From contig NZ_JALBWM010000019.1 of the NCBI RefSeq assembly GCF_023895975.1, forward strand, positions 1-57,494: a stretch of 57,494 bases of DNA. Direction: 5' to 3'. The DNA comes from Microbulbifer okhotskensis. GTDB taxonomy: Bacteria > Pseudomonadota > Gammaproteobacteria > Pseudomonadales > Cellvibrionaceae. Made by a program: the position numbers and the translations under genes. Under the pieces are notes generated by a model. It saw nothing but the letters and a program-made list of their open reading frames with translations, did not search any database and was not told the origin of the DNA. This document shows positions 1-7,707 of the stretch, piece by piece; position 1 is the first letter of the stretch; the number at the start of each line of letters is the position of its first letter.

Positions 1-50
1 TTGGCACTGAGTTGCTGTTCGAGGTCTTTATCGTTCATTGTTTTGCTCAT
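1..50 (-). CDS. Start of an unidentified gene, cut by the window edge
   Basis: An ATG on the minus strand is preceded by GGAGTAACCC, a good ribosome binding site at 6 nt spacing, and opens a frame beginning MSKTMNDKDLEQQLSA before leaving the window. It follows the TauD-like oxygenase gene on the same strand with a gap of 76 nt, so it is probably the third gene of that operon. Sixteen residues do not identify a family. A hydrophilic helical start of this kind occurs on many proteins, including modular synthetases, but that is only a guess from context. Confidence 0.55.
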   Translation of the reverse strand, partial: MSKTMNDKDLEQQLSA

Positions 51-126
51 GGGTTACTCCGGTATAGAGTATGGGGGCATAAGCAGTTACACAATTTAAA
101 TTACAGCCTCTTTATATCTAGAGGCG

Positions 127-1086
127 CTATTTTTCTTTTGTTTCTTCTGATTGGTCAATCCACACTCTTGTATAGACTCGCTTTTGCTCAGGGGTGTCAA
201 TAAAGCCATCTCGGTCATGCAGAATCCTAGTGTTATCGACGAATATAATATCACCTCGCTCCATATAAAAACTGAGTGTATTTTCCTCGCTGTTCAATTC
301 TATGTCCAAGGCGTCCAAGGCGCTAGTTACTTCACTGGAGAGTGGTTTTCCTATCCGTTCTTGTCCCTTTTCAATCCAGTAGCGCATGTATCGGATAGTC
401 AATTTATCCTCTGAATATTTAAATATAGGGAAATGATTTTCTTGAATGTTTTCTATGTTTTTTTCGCTACCTGGTGTTACCAAGTCTCTGATGTAATCTT
501 TGTAGAGAATTTCCAGTTTTTGTGGAGCGGATTGTCTGAGTTTTTCGTGAACTTGTGACGCAGACACAATTTTTGACTTCCCTCCTGTAACGGCGGGCAT
601 TATACAGCACAGCCCAAGGATTTTTGGCAGAACAGTGCGCTGTGAGCTGTCAGTGTGTACTCCGGTCGGGGCATTGGTTTGTGAGACTGGGATTGATTCA
701 CTAGTATAGTCTTTTCCGGTATCGCGTATACCGTATAGTCGCCCATAGGTGTTTATGGTTTTTCCCATTGCCAGGCTGATTTTAAGGAAGAGAAGATTTA
801 GAGTCGACTCATCGAGAGAATCTTCTCCGTGAATCCATGCTACTCCACTTCCTAGCTCTAGTTCACGCTTGACTCTTATGGCAAGTTGGTCAAATTCTGG
901 CGTAGCTATAGAGTTTTTCTGCAGATTGTTAATTGAGTCATTTTGTTCTGCCGCCCAATTATCCAGTGCTCTAACTTCTGATTCCCATGTGCTAGGCCAG
1001 TGGAATTTCCAGTTGGATTTTGCCGTCATATCTTGGGCGCCCCAAGCTTGCGCTTGAATTAACCTGCTCGGTGCTATATTAGTCAT
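127..1086 (-). CDS. TauD/TfdA-family Fe(II)/2-oxoglutarate-dependent dioxygenase
   Basis: Predicted cytosolic non-haem iron oxygenase of 319 residues. The iron-binding triad is visible: the proximal HxD motif in GVHTDSS (His144, Asp146) and the distal His290 in TRILHDRDGF. Arg307 in RVYTRVWI is the likely 2-oxoglutarate carboxylate anchor. The start was set at ATG 1086, which overlaps the upstream methyltransferase stop as ATGACTAA and suggests translational coupling; an in-frame ATG 24 nt upstream lies inside that gene. Members of this superfamily hydroxylate, desaturate or cleave amino acids, sulfonates and carrier-bound intermediates. The pairing with a methyltransferase and a third downstream gene fits small-molecule tailoring better than taurine use, because no sulfonate transporter is nearby. 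The substrate is unknown. Confidence 0.85.
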   Translation of the reverse strand: MTNIAPSRLIQAQAWGAQDMTAKSNWKFHWPSTWESEVRALDNWAAEQNDSINNLQKNSIATPEFDQLAIRVKRELELGSGVAWIHGEDSLDESTLNLLFLKISLAMGKTINTYGRLYGIRDTGKDYTSESIPVSQTNAPTGVHTDSSQRTVLPKILGLCCIMPAVTGGKSKIVSASQVHEKLRQSAPQKLEILYKDYIRDLVTPGSEKNIENIQENHFPIFKYSEDKLTIRYMRYWIEKGQERIGKPLSSEVTSALDALDIELNSEENTLSFYMERGDIIFVDNTRILHDRDGFIDTPEQKRVYTRVWIDQSEETKEK

Positions 1087-1849
1087 TGGTTTGAACCTTG
1101 AATAAAACATGCAGTGGGTAGCCCTCTAGAGGAGCAAAGAAGTCCGGGTCAAGTTTGAGGTGTTCTTTGGTCACTGACAGCTCTTTAACTTCTGGTAGTG
1201 ATTGGAAACCTGCCAACTTGAGTGCATCGAAGTAATGTGAAAAAGTCTTGTGTACACAGCGAACTGAAACGGGCACCCCGTCTCTTCTCCATATTTCCCC
1301 TTCAAAGGTTTGATCTATGCCGTCCAGGTAGCTCTTGCCATCATGTTCAAAATAGAAGGGAGGGGCTTCCTCTTTCATAAAGGGCAGGCAGGGGTGGGGT
1401 ACAGTGAAAATGAAAGCGCCCCCTGCTTTGAGTAAATTTTTGACTTTCGCCATTACTTCTGTCATTTCTTCTATTTTAAGATAGTTGAACAGGAAAACCG
1501 CAATAGCGTGATCAAATTTTGTAGTTGGAAAATCTGTGTAGGTTACTGCATTGCCAACTGCGTAGTGCGAGTTCGGGAGCTTTTCCTTTGCGGCTGACTT
1601 TTTAGCTTGTGTAATCATTTCTGAGGAAGCATCTACGCCAAATACCGATCCTGCGGAACGATTCAGTAGCATCCTCGATACGTAACCTTCGCCGCAGCCC
1701 AAGTCCAATACATTTGCTCCGGAAATATCTCCAAGAGCTTCTATGACTCTTGGGCGGGCGGTAAAGTCGCTAAGTAAAATTTTTTCCGAGCGACTCCAGC
1801 TGGCGGCTTGCTTGTTATATATAGTTTCAGTAGATAGAGGTTGGCTCAT
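1079..1849 (-). CDS. Class I SAM-dependent methyltransferase
   Basis: A 256-residue Rossmann-fold methyltransferase. The glycine-rich SAM-binding motif I is VLDLGCGEGYVS at residues 47-58. It is followed by the acidic end of strand 2 (GVDASSEMI), a motif II-like FDHAIAVFLFNYL and a post-II block KAGGAFIFTVPHPCLPF. This arrangement is typical of Methyltransf_11/25 small-molecule methyltransferases. The ATG at 1849 is preceded by GAAGGAATAACTTGGG, a fair ribosome binding site. It is the first gene of a minus-strand operon with the TauD-like oxygenase, overlapping it by 8 nt. The acceptor (O-, N- or C-) cannot be told from sequence. Confidence 0.87.
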   Translation of the reverse strand: MSQPLSTETIYNKQAASWSRSEKILLSDFTARPRVIEALGDISGANVLDLGCGEGYVSRMLLNRSAGSVFGVDASSEMITQAKKSAAKEKLPNSHYAVGNAVTYTDFPTTKFDHAIAVFLFNYLKIEEMTEVMAKVKNLLKAGGAFIFTVPHPCLPFMKEEAPPFYFEHDGKSYLDGIDQTFEGEIWRRDGVPVSVRCVHKTFSHYFDALKLAGFQSLPEVKELSVTKEHLKLDPDFFAPLEGYPLHVLFKVQTND

Positions 1850-2225
1850 CCCAAGTTATTCCTTCAATTGGGTGTATGAAACTGACTATGTAGGATCAAT
1901 TTTTCAAATTTCCCACGTAGCTGGTGAAGAATGAATTACGTTAATCATTTTTTATTGTTGGTGTATTTGTAAGTTGTTTTCCGTGGTGCACGCCCTTGTA
2001 TGGCTTTCCTTTTGAAAACCATTACGGAAACTCATTTTTCCGACCTTAATATATTGATACAACTCCAGTCGCCAAGCCTGTGAGGCGGAATCATTTTTTT
2101 GTCAATCTGGACATGGGTGACGATTGCAAAATAATCGTTGCGTGTTAATGCGCCAAAGTTTCAAATTCCCAGGACCAAAAATTGAGATTTGGCCTTGAAG
2201 ATTAGCATGCCAAATTTGAATCAAA

Positions 2226-2239
2226 TTGACATATGTCAA
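2226..2239. promoter_or_regulatory. Perfect 14-bp palindrome TTGACATATGTCAA
   Basis: A perfect dyad in AT-rich sequence between divergent genes, about 350 nt from each start. It is compatible with a dimeric repressor or activator operator. It also contains a TTGACA hexamer on both strands, so it could overlap -35 elements in both directions. No regulator gene is adjacent. Confidence 0.4.
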
Positions 2240-2385
2240 CTTCCACAATCAAAACTATTTTTAGTTTGACACAGTAGGTTTTTCTACGGGTTGAGGCGGT
2301 GGTATCTTCGCATTTACACTAATTTTGAATCTAAAATTTCGAGGTTGAGCTTACATCGTGTGGCGATTCATGCTATTGCAATTTT

Positions 2386-2399
2386 ATCAGCATGCTGAT
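2386..2399. promoter_or_regulatory. Perfect 14-bp palindrome ATCAGCATGCTGAT
   Basis: A second perfect dyad in the same divergent intergenic region, 180 nt upstream of the lyase start. Its sequence differs from the other palindrome, so it would bind a different regulator if it is an operator. It is too short and lacks a loop and T-run, so it is not a terminator. Confidence 0.35.
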
Positions 2400-2578
2400 C
2401 GCCCTCTGCTGTTTGACAGTATTTCTGACCTCAGCTAAAGGTAATCAAATCTGACGTTTATCGTTTTATGTTTTCAACGCTCGGGCTGATTTGGATAGGT
2501 TCAGCATTCTCTTTCATGTTTTGTCATGCGACACGGTTGGCTGTTGTGGAGTCTTACTGTGCCGTAAAGGGACATTTT

Positions 2579-3928
2579 ATGACTGCAACAATGATCGACT
2601 CCGTGGTATTTCGCGATATTTTCAGTACTTCTGCAATGCGCGATATTTTTTCTGATGTAGGGAGAGTCCAGTATTATTTGGATGTTGAGGCGGCACTGGC
2701 TAAGGTGCAAAGTGAATTGGGTATTATCCCCAATGAGGCCGCTGAGGAAATTTGTAAGCATTGCGATGCCAAAGAAATCGATCTGATAAAGTTGAAGACG
2801 CAAACAGAGCTGATTGGTTACCCGGTATTGGGGGTTGTACAGCAGTTGGTGAGCTTATGTGGTGGTGGTTTGGGCCAGTGGTGTCATTGGGGGGCTACGA
2901 CTCAGGATATTACCGACACCGCGACGGTGTTGCAGATGAAGGCAGCCCTGGGGATTGTCGAAAGCGAAGTTGAGGCGATTACGGAAGCATTGGCCAGCCT
3001 TGCTGAGCGATTTAAAGATACCCCCATGGTTGCTCGCAGTAATCTTCAGCAGGCTGTCCCCATCACGTTCGGTTATAAAGCGGCAGTTTGGCTCGCTGGG
3101 TTTCACCGTCACCGTAGTCGCCTAAAGGAGATTGAGGCGCGGGTATTTGTAGGAGAGTTTGGTGGTGCTGCGGGTAATCTTTCCTCCCTGGGGCATAAGG
3201 GGCTGCAAGTGCAAGCCGGTGTGATGAGTGAGCTGGGCCTGGGGGCGCCGTGTATTGCCTGGCATACCATGCGCGATCGTATCGCTGAAGTGGCTTGTCT
3301 CCTTGGTTTGATTACTGGGTCGCTGGGCAAGATCGCCCTCGATATTAAGCTGATGGCGCAAACAGAAGTAGGGGAGGTTGCTGAACCCTTTTCTGCCGGT
3401 CGAGGTTCGTCCAGCACCATGCCCCAAAAGCACAACCCTATTTCTTCGGTTTTTATTAGTGCCACTGTTCCTGTGATTCGGCAGCAGGTTGCGAGTCTGC
3501 TGGAAGCCATGGTTGAGGATCATGAACGTGCCACCGGGCCATGGGAAATTGAATGGATTGTGTTGCCAGAAATATTTTGCTTATCCGCATCCGCGCTAGG
3601 GCAAGCGCGCTATGCGCTTGAGGGGCTTCAAGTGTTTCCTGAGAAGATGATGCGCAATCTCAAAATGACGGGTGGGTTAGTCTCATCGGAGGCAGTGATG
3701 ATGGGGTTGGGGGCGAAGATGGGCCGCGAGTATGCTCACGATTTGGTCTACAAAATATGTTGCCAGGCGATTGATGGCGGACGTCCATTTTCTGAGCTAT
3801 TAAAGGAAAATAGTGAAATCAGTTCGGTTTTTTCTGCCAAAGAGTTGGATGCTCTGCTCGATCCCTGCAACTATCTCGGGCTCTGTGGCGAAATGGTGGA
3901 GCAAACTCTAGCGATGTGTGACAAGTGA
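2579..3928 (+). CDS. 3-carboxy-cis,cis-muconate cycloisomerase-like lyase (fumarase/ASL superfamily)
   Basis: A 449-residue member of the fumarase/aspartase/adenylosuccinate lyase superfamily. The flexible-loop signature SSTMPQKHNP lies at residues 278-287, with the catalytic serine in this loop. The second conserved region is WGATTQDITD at 104-113. The context EPFSAGRG before the signature and GPWEIEWIVLPE after it resemble the PcaB (carboxymuconate cycloisomerase) branch more than purine-pathway PurB. The start was placed at ATG 2579 behind AAAGGGAC; the open frame extends 37 codons further upstream without support. No other protocatechuate-pathway gene is in the window, so the real reaction could be another elimination, for example on an aspartate adduct. 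It stands alone, divergent from the methyltransferase operon. Confidence 0.75.
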   Translation: MTATMIDSVVFRDIFSTSAMRDIFSDVGRVQYYLDVEAALAKVQSELGIIPNEAAEEICKHCDAKEIDLIKLKTQTELIGYPVLGVVQQLVSLCGGGLGQWCHWGATTQDITDTATVLQMKAALGIVESEVEAITEALASLAERFKDTPMVARSNLQQAVPITFGYKAAVWLAGFHRHRSRLKEIEARVFVGEFGGAAGNLSSLGHKGLQVQAGVMSELGLGAPCIAWHTMRDRIAEVACLLGLITGSLGKIALDIKLMAQTEVGEVAEPFSAGRGSSSTMPQKHNPISSVFISATVPVIRQQVASLLEAMVEDHERATGPWEIEWIVLPEIFCLSASALGQARYALEGLQVFPEKMMRNLKMTGGLVSSEAVMMGLGAKMGREYAHDLVYKICCQAIDGGRPFSELLKENSEISSVFSAKELDALLDPCNYLGLCGEMVEQTLAMCDK

Positions 3929-4575
3929 ATGTTAGGTGTGCACTTTCCGGCAGGGTTTTCAGGGCCAGGTTCTTATGTGTGTGGCTGTTGATGTTGCCGG
4001 GTTAGAGGGGGTGCAAATCAAAAATGAGTTTATTAAGGGGAAATTTGGTTCTGATTTTTAGCCCAGGAAAAGGTAAGTTTATTATTAAGGCTTTAAAAAT
4101 TCTTCGACCCACGAGGGATAACTTGACGTTGAGTATCTAATAGGTCGATTTCAGGGATGCTCTGTCACGAATTCAGAGTCCTACATTGTGCATTGGAGGC
4201 AGTCGAAGTCATCTGGATCCAAAGGTGTTGCTTTGAAATAGAGAGTAAATGCTGAGGTTGGTGGAGATCGATGCCCCGAACTTTATTTATTGGGATAATT
4301 CCCAATGTTTCAATACCGAGGTTATGCAGTTTTTCTTGGGTATATTTACTATATATGGAACCCTGCTTGATACCGCTGAATTGGCGGCTGAGTTGTAAAA
4401 TACTGGCGTCGGCATCGTTGGTTTATATTGATATCTTGCCGGTCCAATTAGAGAAGACGTAATCGCTAATAATTATAATTTTCTCTTCAGTACCGGTTAA
4501 TTATTGGTAAGGTCAAAACTCTTGTTGATCGGCCAATAGCTGCGGTCGTTCACTTTTAGTCAATTGCTCGCTTTA
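3929..4575. other. Intergenic region, 647 nt, between convergent genes
   Basis: No intact gene with a start and ribosome binding site is visible. The minus strand carries one coding-like open stretch (listed separately), which may be a decayed gene. No strong terminator hairpin with a T-run was recognised for either flanking gene. Confidence 0.4.
4165..4422 (-). pseudogene. Possible decayed gene fragment
   Basis: An 86-codon stop-free stretch on the minus strand has no good start and is bounded upstream by an in-frame TAA at 4423-4425. Beyond that stop the frame continues plausibly (DYVFSNWTGKISI). The translation has balanced composition (for example SIYSKYTQEKLHNLGIETLG), unlike most shadow frames. 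I do not recognise a family. It could equally be chance in AT-rich DNA. Confidence 0.25.
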
Positions 4576-5628
4576 CTAGCTGGTTGCATTTAATTCTGCT
4601 ACCAAGGTGGCCATCAAACTGGCTGCAGGCAGTGCACGGGCGAGGGGTGCACCTTGGCCCGCCCACTGCACGGCGAAATCCTCTGTTCCCGCTTTGGCAT
4701 CAGCTAGGGCAAGAGCCTTACCGGCCGCGTAAGCGATAGGGTAATCCGGCAAGGGCGGCGCGCCGAGATTGAGTTCGTTATAAAAATGGTTGGTGATACC
4801 GCGAGCGGGGCGCCCGGAGATATTGGCGGTAATATTGGTATGCTGCGCGCGTTCGCTTTGCAGGGCGGCGCGATAGGTATCACTGGCTGCTGATTCTGGG
4901 CAGAGAATAAATGCGGTACCCATTTGTACGGCGCTGGCGCCGAGGGAAAGCGCTGCGCGTATACCTGCGCCGTCCATAATGCCCCCGGCGGCAACGATAG
5001 GCAGGCGGCTTTGACAGGAGAGAAGACGTACCAGAGCAAGAGTGCCTAACTCTTCGTCTCTATCGGGATTGAACACGCCGCGATGTCCGCCGGCCTCAAT
5101 GCCCTGGGCGACTAAAATATCGATTCCGAAAGATTCTGCGAGCTTTGCTTCTTCGAGTGAGGTGGCTGTTGCTATGAGCGTAATGCCGGCATTCTTTAGT
5201 GCAACAATAAACGCTTCGCTTGGCAGACCAAAATGAAAGCTGACTGCCGGCGGTTTCTCCTGCAGTAGTGCTGCCAGCATTTTTTCATTATCAATAAACG
5301 TTGGATAGGGTTCATTAATTTGTGCTGGCGCGGTGGCGCCAAGGGCGGCAAAGTGCGGTGCCAGGTAGGATAGCCAAGCTTGTTCGCGGGTGGGGTCTTT
5401 ATCGGCGGCCCTATGACAGAACAGGTTTGCATTAAACGGATGTTCGGTTTGGTCGTAGGTGTGTCGGATCTGTTCTGCGGCTTTTTCTGCTGTGCAGGCG
5501 CCGAGTCCGATTGAGCCGAGCCCGCCGGCATTGGAGACTGCAGCGGCGAGTGCCGGAGTGGAAACTCCAGCCATTGGAGCCAGGAATATTGGGTGGGTAA
5601 TTCCGAGTTTTTCGAGCAGTGGGTTCAT
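4576..5628 (-). CDS. Nitronate monooxygenase (class I, FMN-dependent)
   Basis: A 350-residue TIM-barrel flavoprotein of the NMO/2-nitropropane dioxygenase family, which oxidises toxic propionate-3-nitronate and related alkyl nitronates. Visible hallmarks are an N-terminal PIFLAPMAGVSTPALAAA, the FHFG segment at 131-134, and the class I signature IEAGGHRG with His182, which aligns with the family's conserved active-site histidine. They are followed by PIVAAGGIMDGAGIRAAL and VQMGTAF, which bind the FMN phosphate. Length is normal for the class. The ATG is preceded by AGG at about 8 nt. It is monocistronic on the minus strand. Some members are annotated as enoyl-ACP reductase FabK, but the GGHRG motif favours NMO. 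Confidence 0.87.
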   Translation of the reverse strand: MNPLLEKLGITHPIFLAPMAGVSTPALAAAVSNAGGLGSIGLGACTAEKAAEQIRHTYDQTEHPFNANLFCHRAADKDPTREQAWLSYLAPHFAALGATAPAQINEPYPTFIDNEKMLAALLQEKPPAVSFHFGLPSEAFIVALKNAGITLIATATSLEEAKLAESFGIDILVAQGIEAGGHRGVFNPDRDEELGTLALVRLLSCQSRLPIVAAGGIMDGAGIRAALSLGASAVQMGTAFILCPESAASDTYRAALQSERAQHTNITANISGRPARGITNHFYNELNLGAPPLPDYPIAYAAGKALALADAKAGTEDFAVQWAGQGAPLARALPAASLMATLVAELNATS

Positions 5629-5757
5629 GCTTCTACCTGTAAATTGCGCTCCCCGTTGGGGCCACCTTAGTGCAGATTCGGCGCGGTAGCTATACCTCGC
5701 TGGCGTTCCAGCTGCAAAAGCTGTTTTGGGGAGCGCGGCCTGTTCCTTGGCCTTTTT

Positions 5758-6495
5758 TTACAGGTGTAAGTTGAAACCGATGTATGGACCTTTAATTTCA
5801 ATATCGCTTTGCAGGTCATCAAGTTCTTCGAGATCAAGACTCATTACACGGTAACCGGCCTCGATAGCAAAATCTATTGCGGGTACAAAATCCCAGCGTA
5901 CCTTGGCGGTCAGGTCGGTATGGGTATCGCCGCGGTAAGCAGTGCCGTTGCCTTGGGCGATAATGGACCAGCCGGTAAAAGGCAGGTCGAAGCGAGCCAT
6001 GGCGTAGGCCATCGGAAGATAGCCGGTCAGTTCAATGGTTTCGGCTTGCGATTCACCAACAGCAGTAAATTCGCCGTTGTACATGCGTGCAGTCAGGCCC
6101 AGGTCCAGGTTTACCCAATTATCCAGTATTTCGTAGTAGAGAGTGGCATCGGTGTGGGTTAGGCTCAGGTCGGTACTGATTTCCGTTTTGGCGACAAAGG
6201 TTTCATCATCAAAAGTAACGGAAGTTTCCAGCTGGTCGGAACCGTCAGTATCGATCTTGCTGTGAGCGAGAAGTACGTTGGGTACCAGGGGGATGGGATG
6301 CTCCAGAGCGACTTGTATGAACGTGATGTTATCTTCGGTCAGCGAGAGGTTATCCAAGTTGTAACCGTCGCTACCGATATTACCGCTAAAGCTCGGCAGC
6401 CAAGCGCCGGCGGTAGCATCAAAACCGAGGATAGTGTCTGCGTTGGCGGTTCCGCAGGCGAGGAGGGCGCTCAAGGCAAATGCGGATTTCTTCAT
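5758..6495 (-). CDS. TIGR04219-type outer membrane beta-barrel protein
   Basis: A predicted 245-residue outer membrane protein. The N-terminus MKKSAFALSALLACGTANA is a clean Sec signal peptide cleaved before DTILGF. The rest is made of alternating short strands rich in Tyr, Asn and Asp (GWSIIAQGNGTAYRGD, GLTARMYNGEF) and ends in a terminal aromatic-type strand, GPYIGFNLHL. The LEHPIPLVPNVLLAHSKI segment matches the TIGR04219 outer membrane family as I know it. ATG 6495 was chosen because GGAG lies 8 nt upstream; an in-frame GTG at 6504 would overlap that site. Its role in the outer membrane is unknown. The gene is separate from the leu regulator by 144 nt. Confidence 0.75.
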   Translation of the reverse strand: MKKSAFALSALLACGTANADTILGFDATAGAWLPSFSGNIGSDGYNLDNLSLTEDNITFIQVALEHPIPLVPNVLLAHSKIDTDGSDQLETSVTFDDETFVAKTEISTDLSLTHTDATLYYEILDNWVNLDLGLTARMYNGEFTAVGESQAETIELTGYLPMAYAMARFDLPFTGWSIIAQGNGTAYRGDTHTDLTAKVRWDFVPAIDFAIEAGYRVMSLDLEELDDLQSDIEIKGPYIGFNLHL

Positions 6496-6639
6496 TGACT
6501 TCACTCCGTGATGAATTTGTCGCGGAGTGTACAGATAAATACTTATTGTGCCGCTGCCGGCAGCACATTTTTACATTTCTTTCTCTCTATTGAGGAAAAG
6601 TGGCGCATAGAAACAAGGCGTGGCGGCTAATCATCATGG

Positions 6640-7512
6640 CTAAATTGCCGCTTCAAATAACATTTGTTGCAGGGCGCTGGCTGGGTTGCTGAGGGTGCGG
6701 CCACGGTGGCTGATTACGCCGAGGTTGCGCAGTACCTGCAGTTTTTTAACCGGCAATACCGCTAGGCTGTTATCGACGAGAGTGTGGGGCAGCACACTCC
6801 AGCCGAGACCGACACAGGCCATCATTTTTATAGTTTCAAGAAAGTTGGTCGCCAGTTTTGCGCTGAGTTTTAAGCCCTGTGCGTCAAATTCACGTTTTAT
6901 TAGACGCCCGGTATAGGTGTTCATATCGGGCAGTATGGCCGGGTAGTTGGCCAGATCGGTGAGTTCCATTTCGGTAAGCTTAGCCAGCGGGTGATCGGGT
7001 GCGGCGACGACAACGCAGGGGTCGGGCCAGATCACTTCCGCACTGAGATGCGGGTATTCTTTCAGGGCCAGGGTCACTACAGCCAGTTCGTACTTGGCAG
7101 CCATTAGCGCTTCGTAGGCTTGTTCCGAGTCGACAAAATCAATATCCAGGGCCACCTCTGGGTAGCGCAAGCTGAACTCCTTCAATACGGGCGGCAAGTG
7201 ATGGAGGCCTACATGGTGGCTGGTGGCTATGCGCAAGCTGCCACTGACAGAACTGCTCAGTGCTCGTAATTCCCGTTCGGTGTCGCTAATTTCATTGAGG
7301 ATATGGCGGGCACGGGGCAGCAAGGCGCGACCGGCGTCCGTGAGCTGTAGCCTTCGACCGATCCGGTCAAATAATGGCGATTCTAGCTGTTGCTCAAGGG
7401 CTGCCAAGCGCTTACTGGCAGCGGGTTGGGTGAGGTGCAATTGCTGCGCGCCCTGGGATACCGAGCCCTGTTCGGCTATCGCCAAGAAAGCCCTCAGCCA
7501 CTGTAGTTCCAA
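6640..7512 (-). CDS. LysR-family transcriptional regulator, divergent from leuC
   Basis: A 290-residue LysR-type regulator. The N-terminal winged helix-turn-helix (residues 1-60) contains WLRAFLAIAEQGSVSQGAQ and LTQPAASKRLAALEQQL. A linker helix and a two-lobed effector domain (about 90-290, starting GSLRIATSHHVGLHHLPPVL) follow. It is transcribed away from leuC across a 195-nt gap that holds a T-N11-A dyad, the usual arrangement of a LysR regulator and its target. Orthologues occupy the same position in Pseudomonas. It probably controls the leucine genes and itself in response to a small metabolite; the effector is unknown. The recognition helix QPAASKRL resembles the MetR/CysB-like subset. 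Confidence 0.88.
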   Translation of the reverse strand: MELQWLRAFLAIAEQGSVSQGAQQLHLTQPAASKRLAALEQQLESPLFDRIGRRLQLTDAGRALLPRARHILNEISDTERELRALSSSVSGSLRIATSHHVGLHHLPPVLKEFSLRYPEVALDIDFVDSEQAYEALMAAKYELAVVTLALKEYPHLSAEVIWPDPCVVVAAPDHPLAKLTEMELTDLANYPAILPDMNTYTGRLIKREFDAQGLKLSAKLATNFLETIKMMACVGLGWSVLPHTLVDNSLAVLPVKKLQVLRNLGVISHRGRTLSNPASALQQMLFEAAI

Positions 7513-7612
7513 ACCTTTTACTCCTGTGACAATACATCGGTTTTACTCCAGTCGAGCAGACTACTGTACGGCTGGAGCGATATCGGGGATCTTACCGCAG
7601 TTGGCCCCTCAC

Positions 7613-7627
7613 ATTCCATATGGGAAT
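7613..7627 (+). promoter_or_regulatory. LysR-type operator, ATTCC-N5-GGAAT
   Basis: A 15-bp interrupted dyad (ATTCC ATATG GGAAT) fits the LysR-box rule T-N11-A. It lies about 80 nt before the leuC start and about 100 nt from the regulator start. A TATAAA at 7643-7648 downstream lacks a good -35 hexamer, as is common at activator-dependent LysR promoters. The assignment rests on pattern and position only. Confidence 0.5.
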
Positions 7628-7707
7628 ACATTGGATAATAAATATAAATTGGTGTTATTTGTTGGGTCTGGGTAGACTCAGGCTCTTAACCATTGAGGGG
7701 AACGGCT

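Larger units (their letters stand above)
1850..2578. other. Long AT-rich divergent intergenic region
   Basis: About 730 nt separates the divergent methyltransferase operon and the lyase gene. No convincing gene is present; a frame running into the lyase from the left lacks homology-like features and would put an odd hydrophobic leader on a cytosolic enzyme. The region holds two perfect 14-bp palindromes (listed separately) and a TTGACA hexamer at 2266 without a clear partner. It probably carries the promoters and operators of both units. Confidence 0.5.

Noticed and set aside
12..203. 63-codon plus-strand frame at the left edge
   Set aside because: It overlaps the start of the minus-strand partial gene and the end of the oxygenase gene, both better supported.
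4271..4462. 63-codon plus-strand frame
   Set aside because: No binding site or recognisable feature; the opposite strand looks more coding-like.
5733..5757. GGCC-N8-GGCC followed by seven T, considered as a terminator
   Set aside because: The T-run is on the plus strand, where no gene ends; the stem is only 4 bp.
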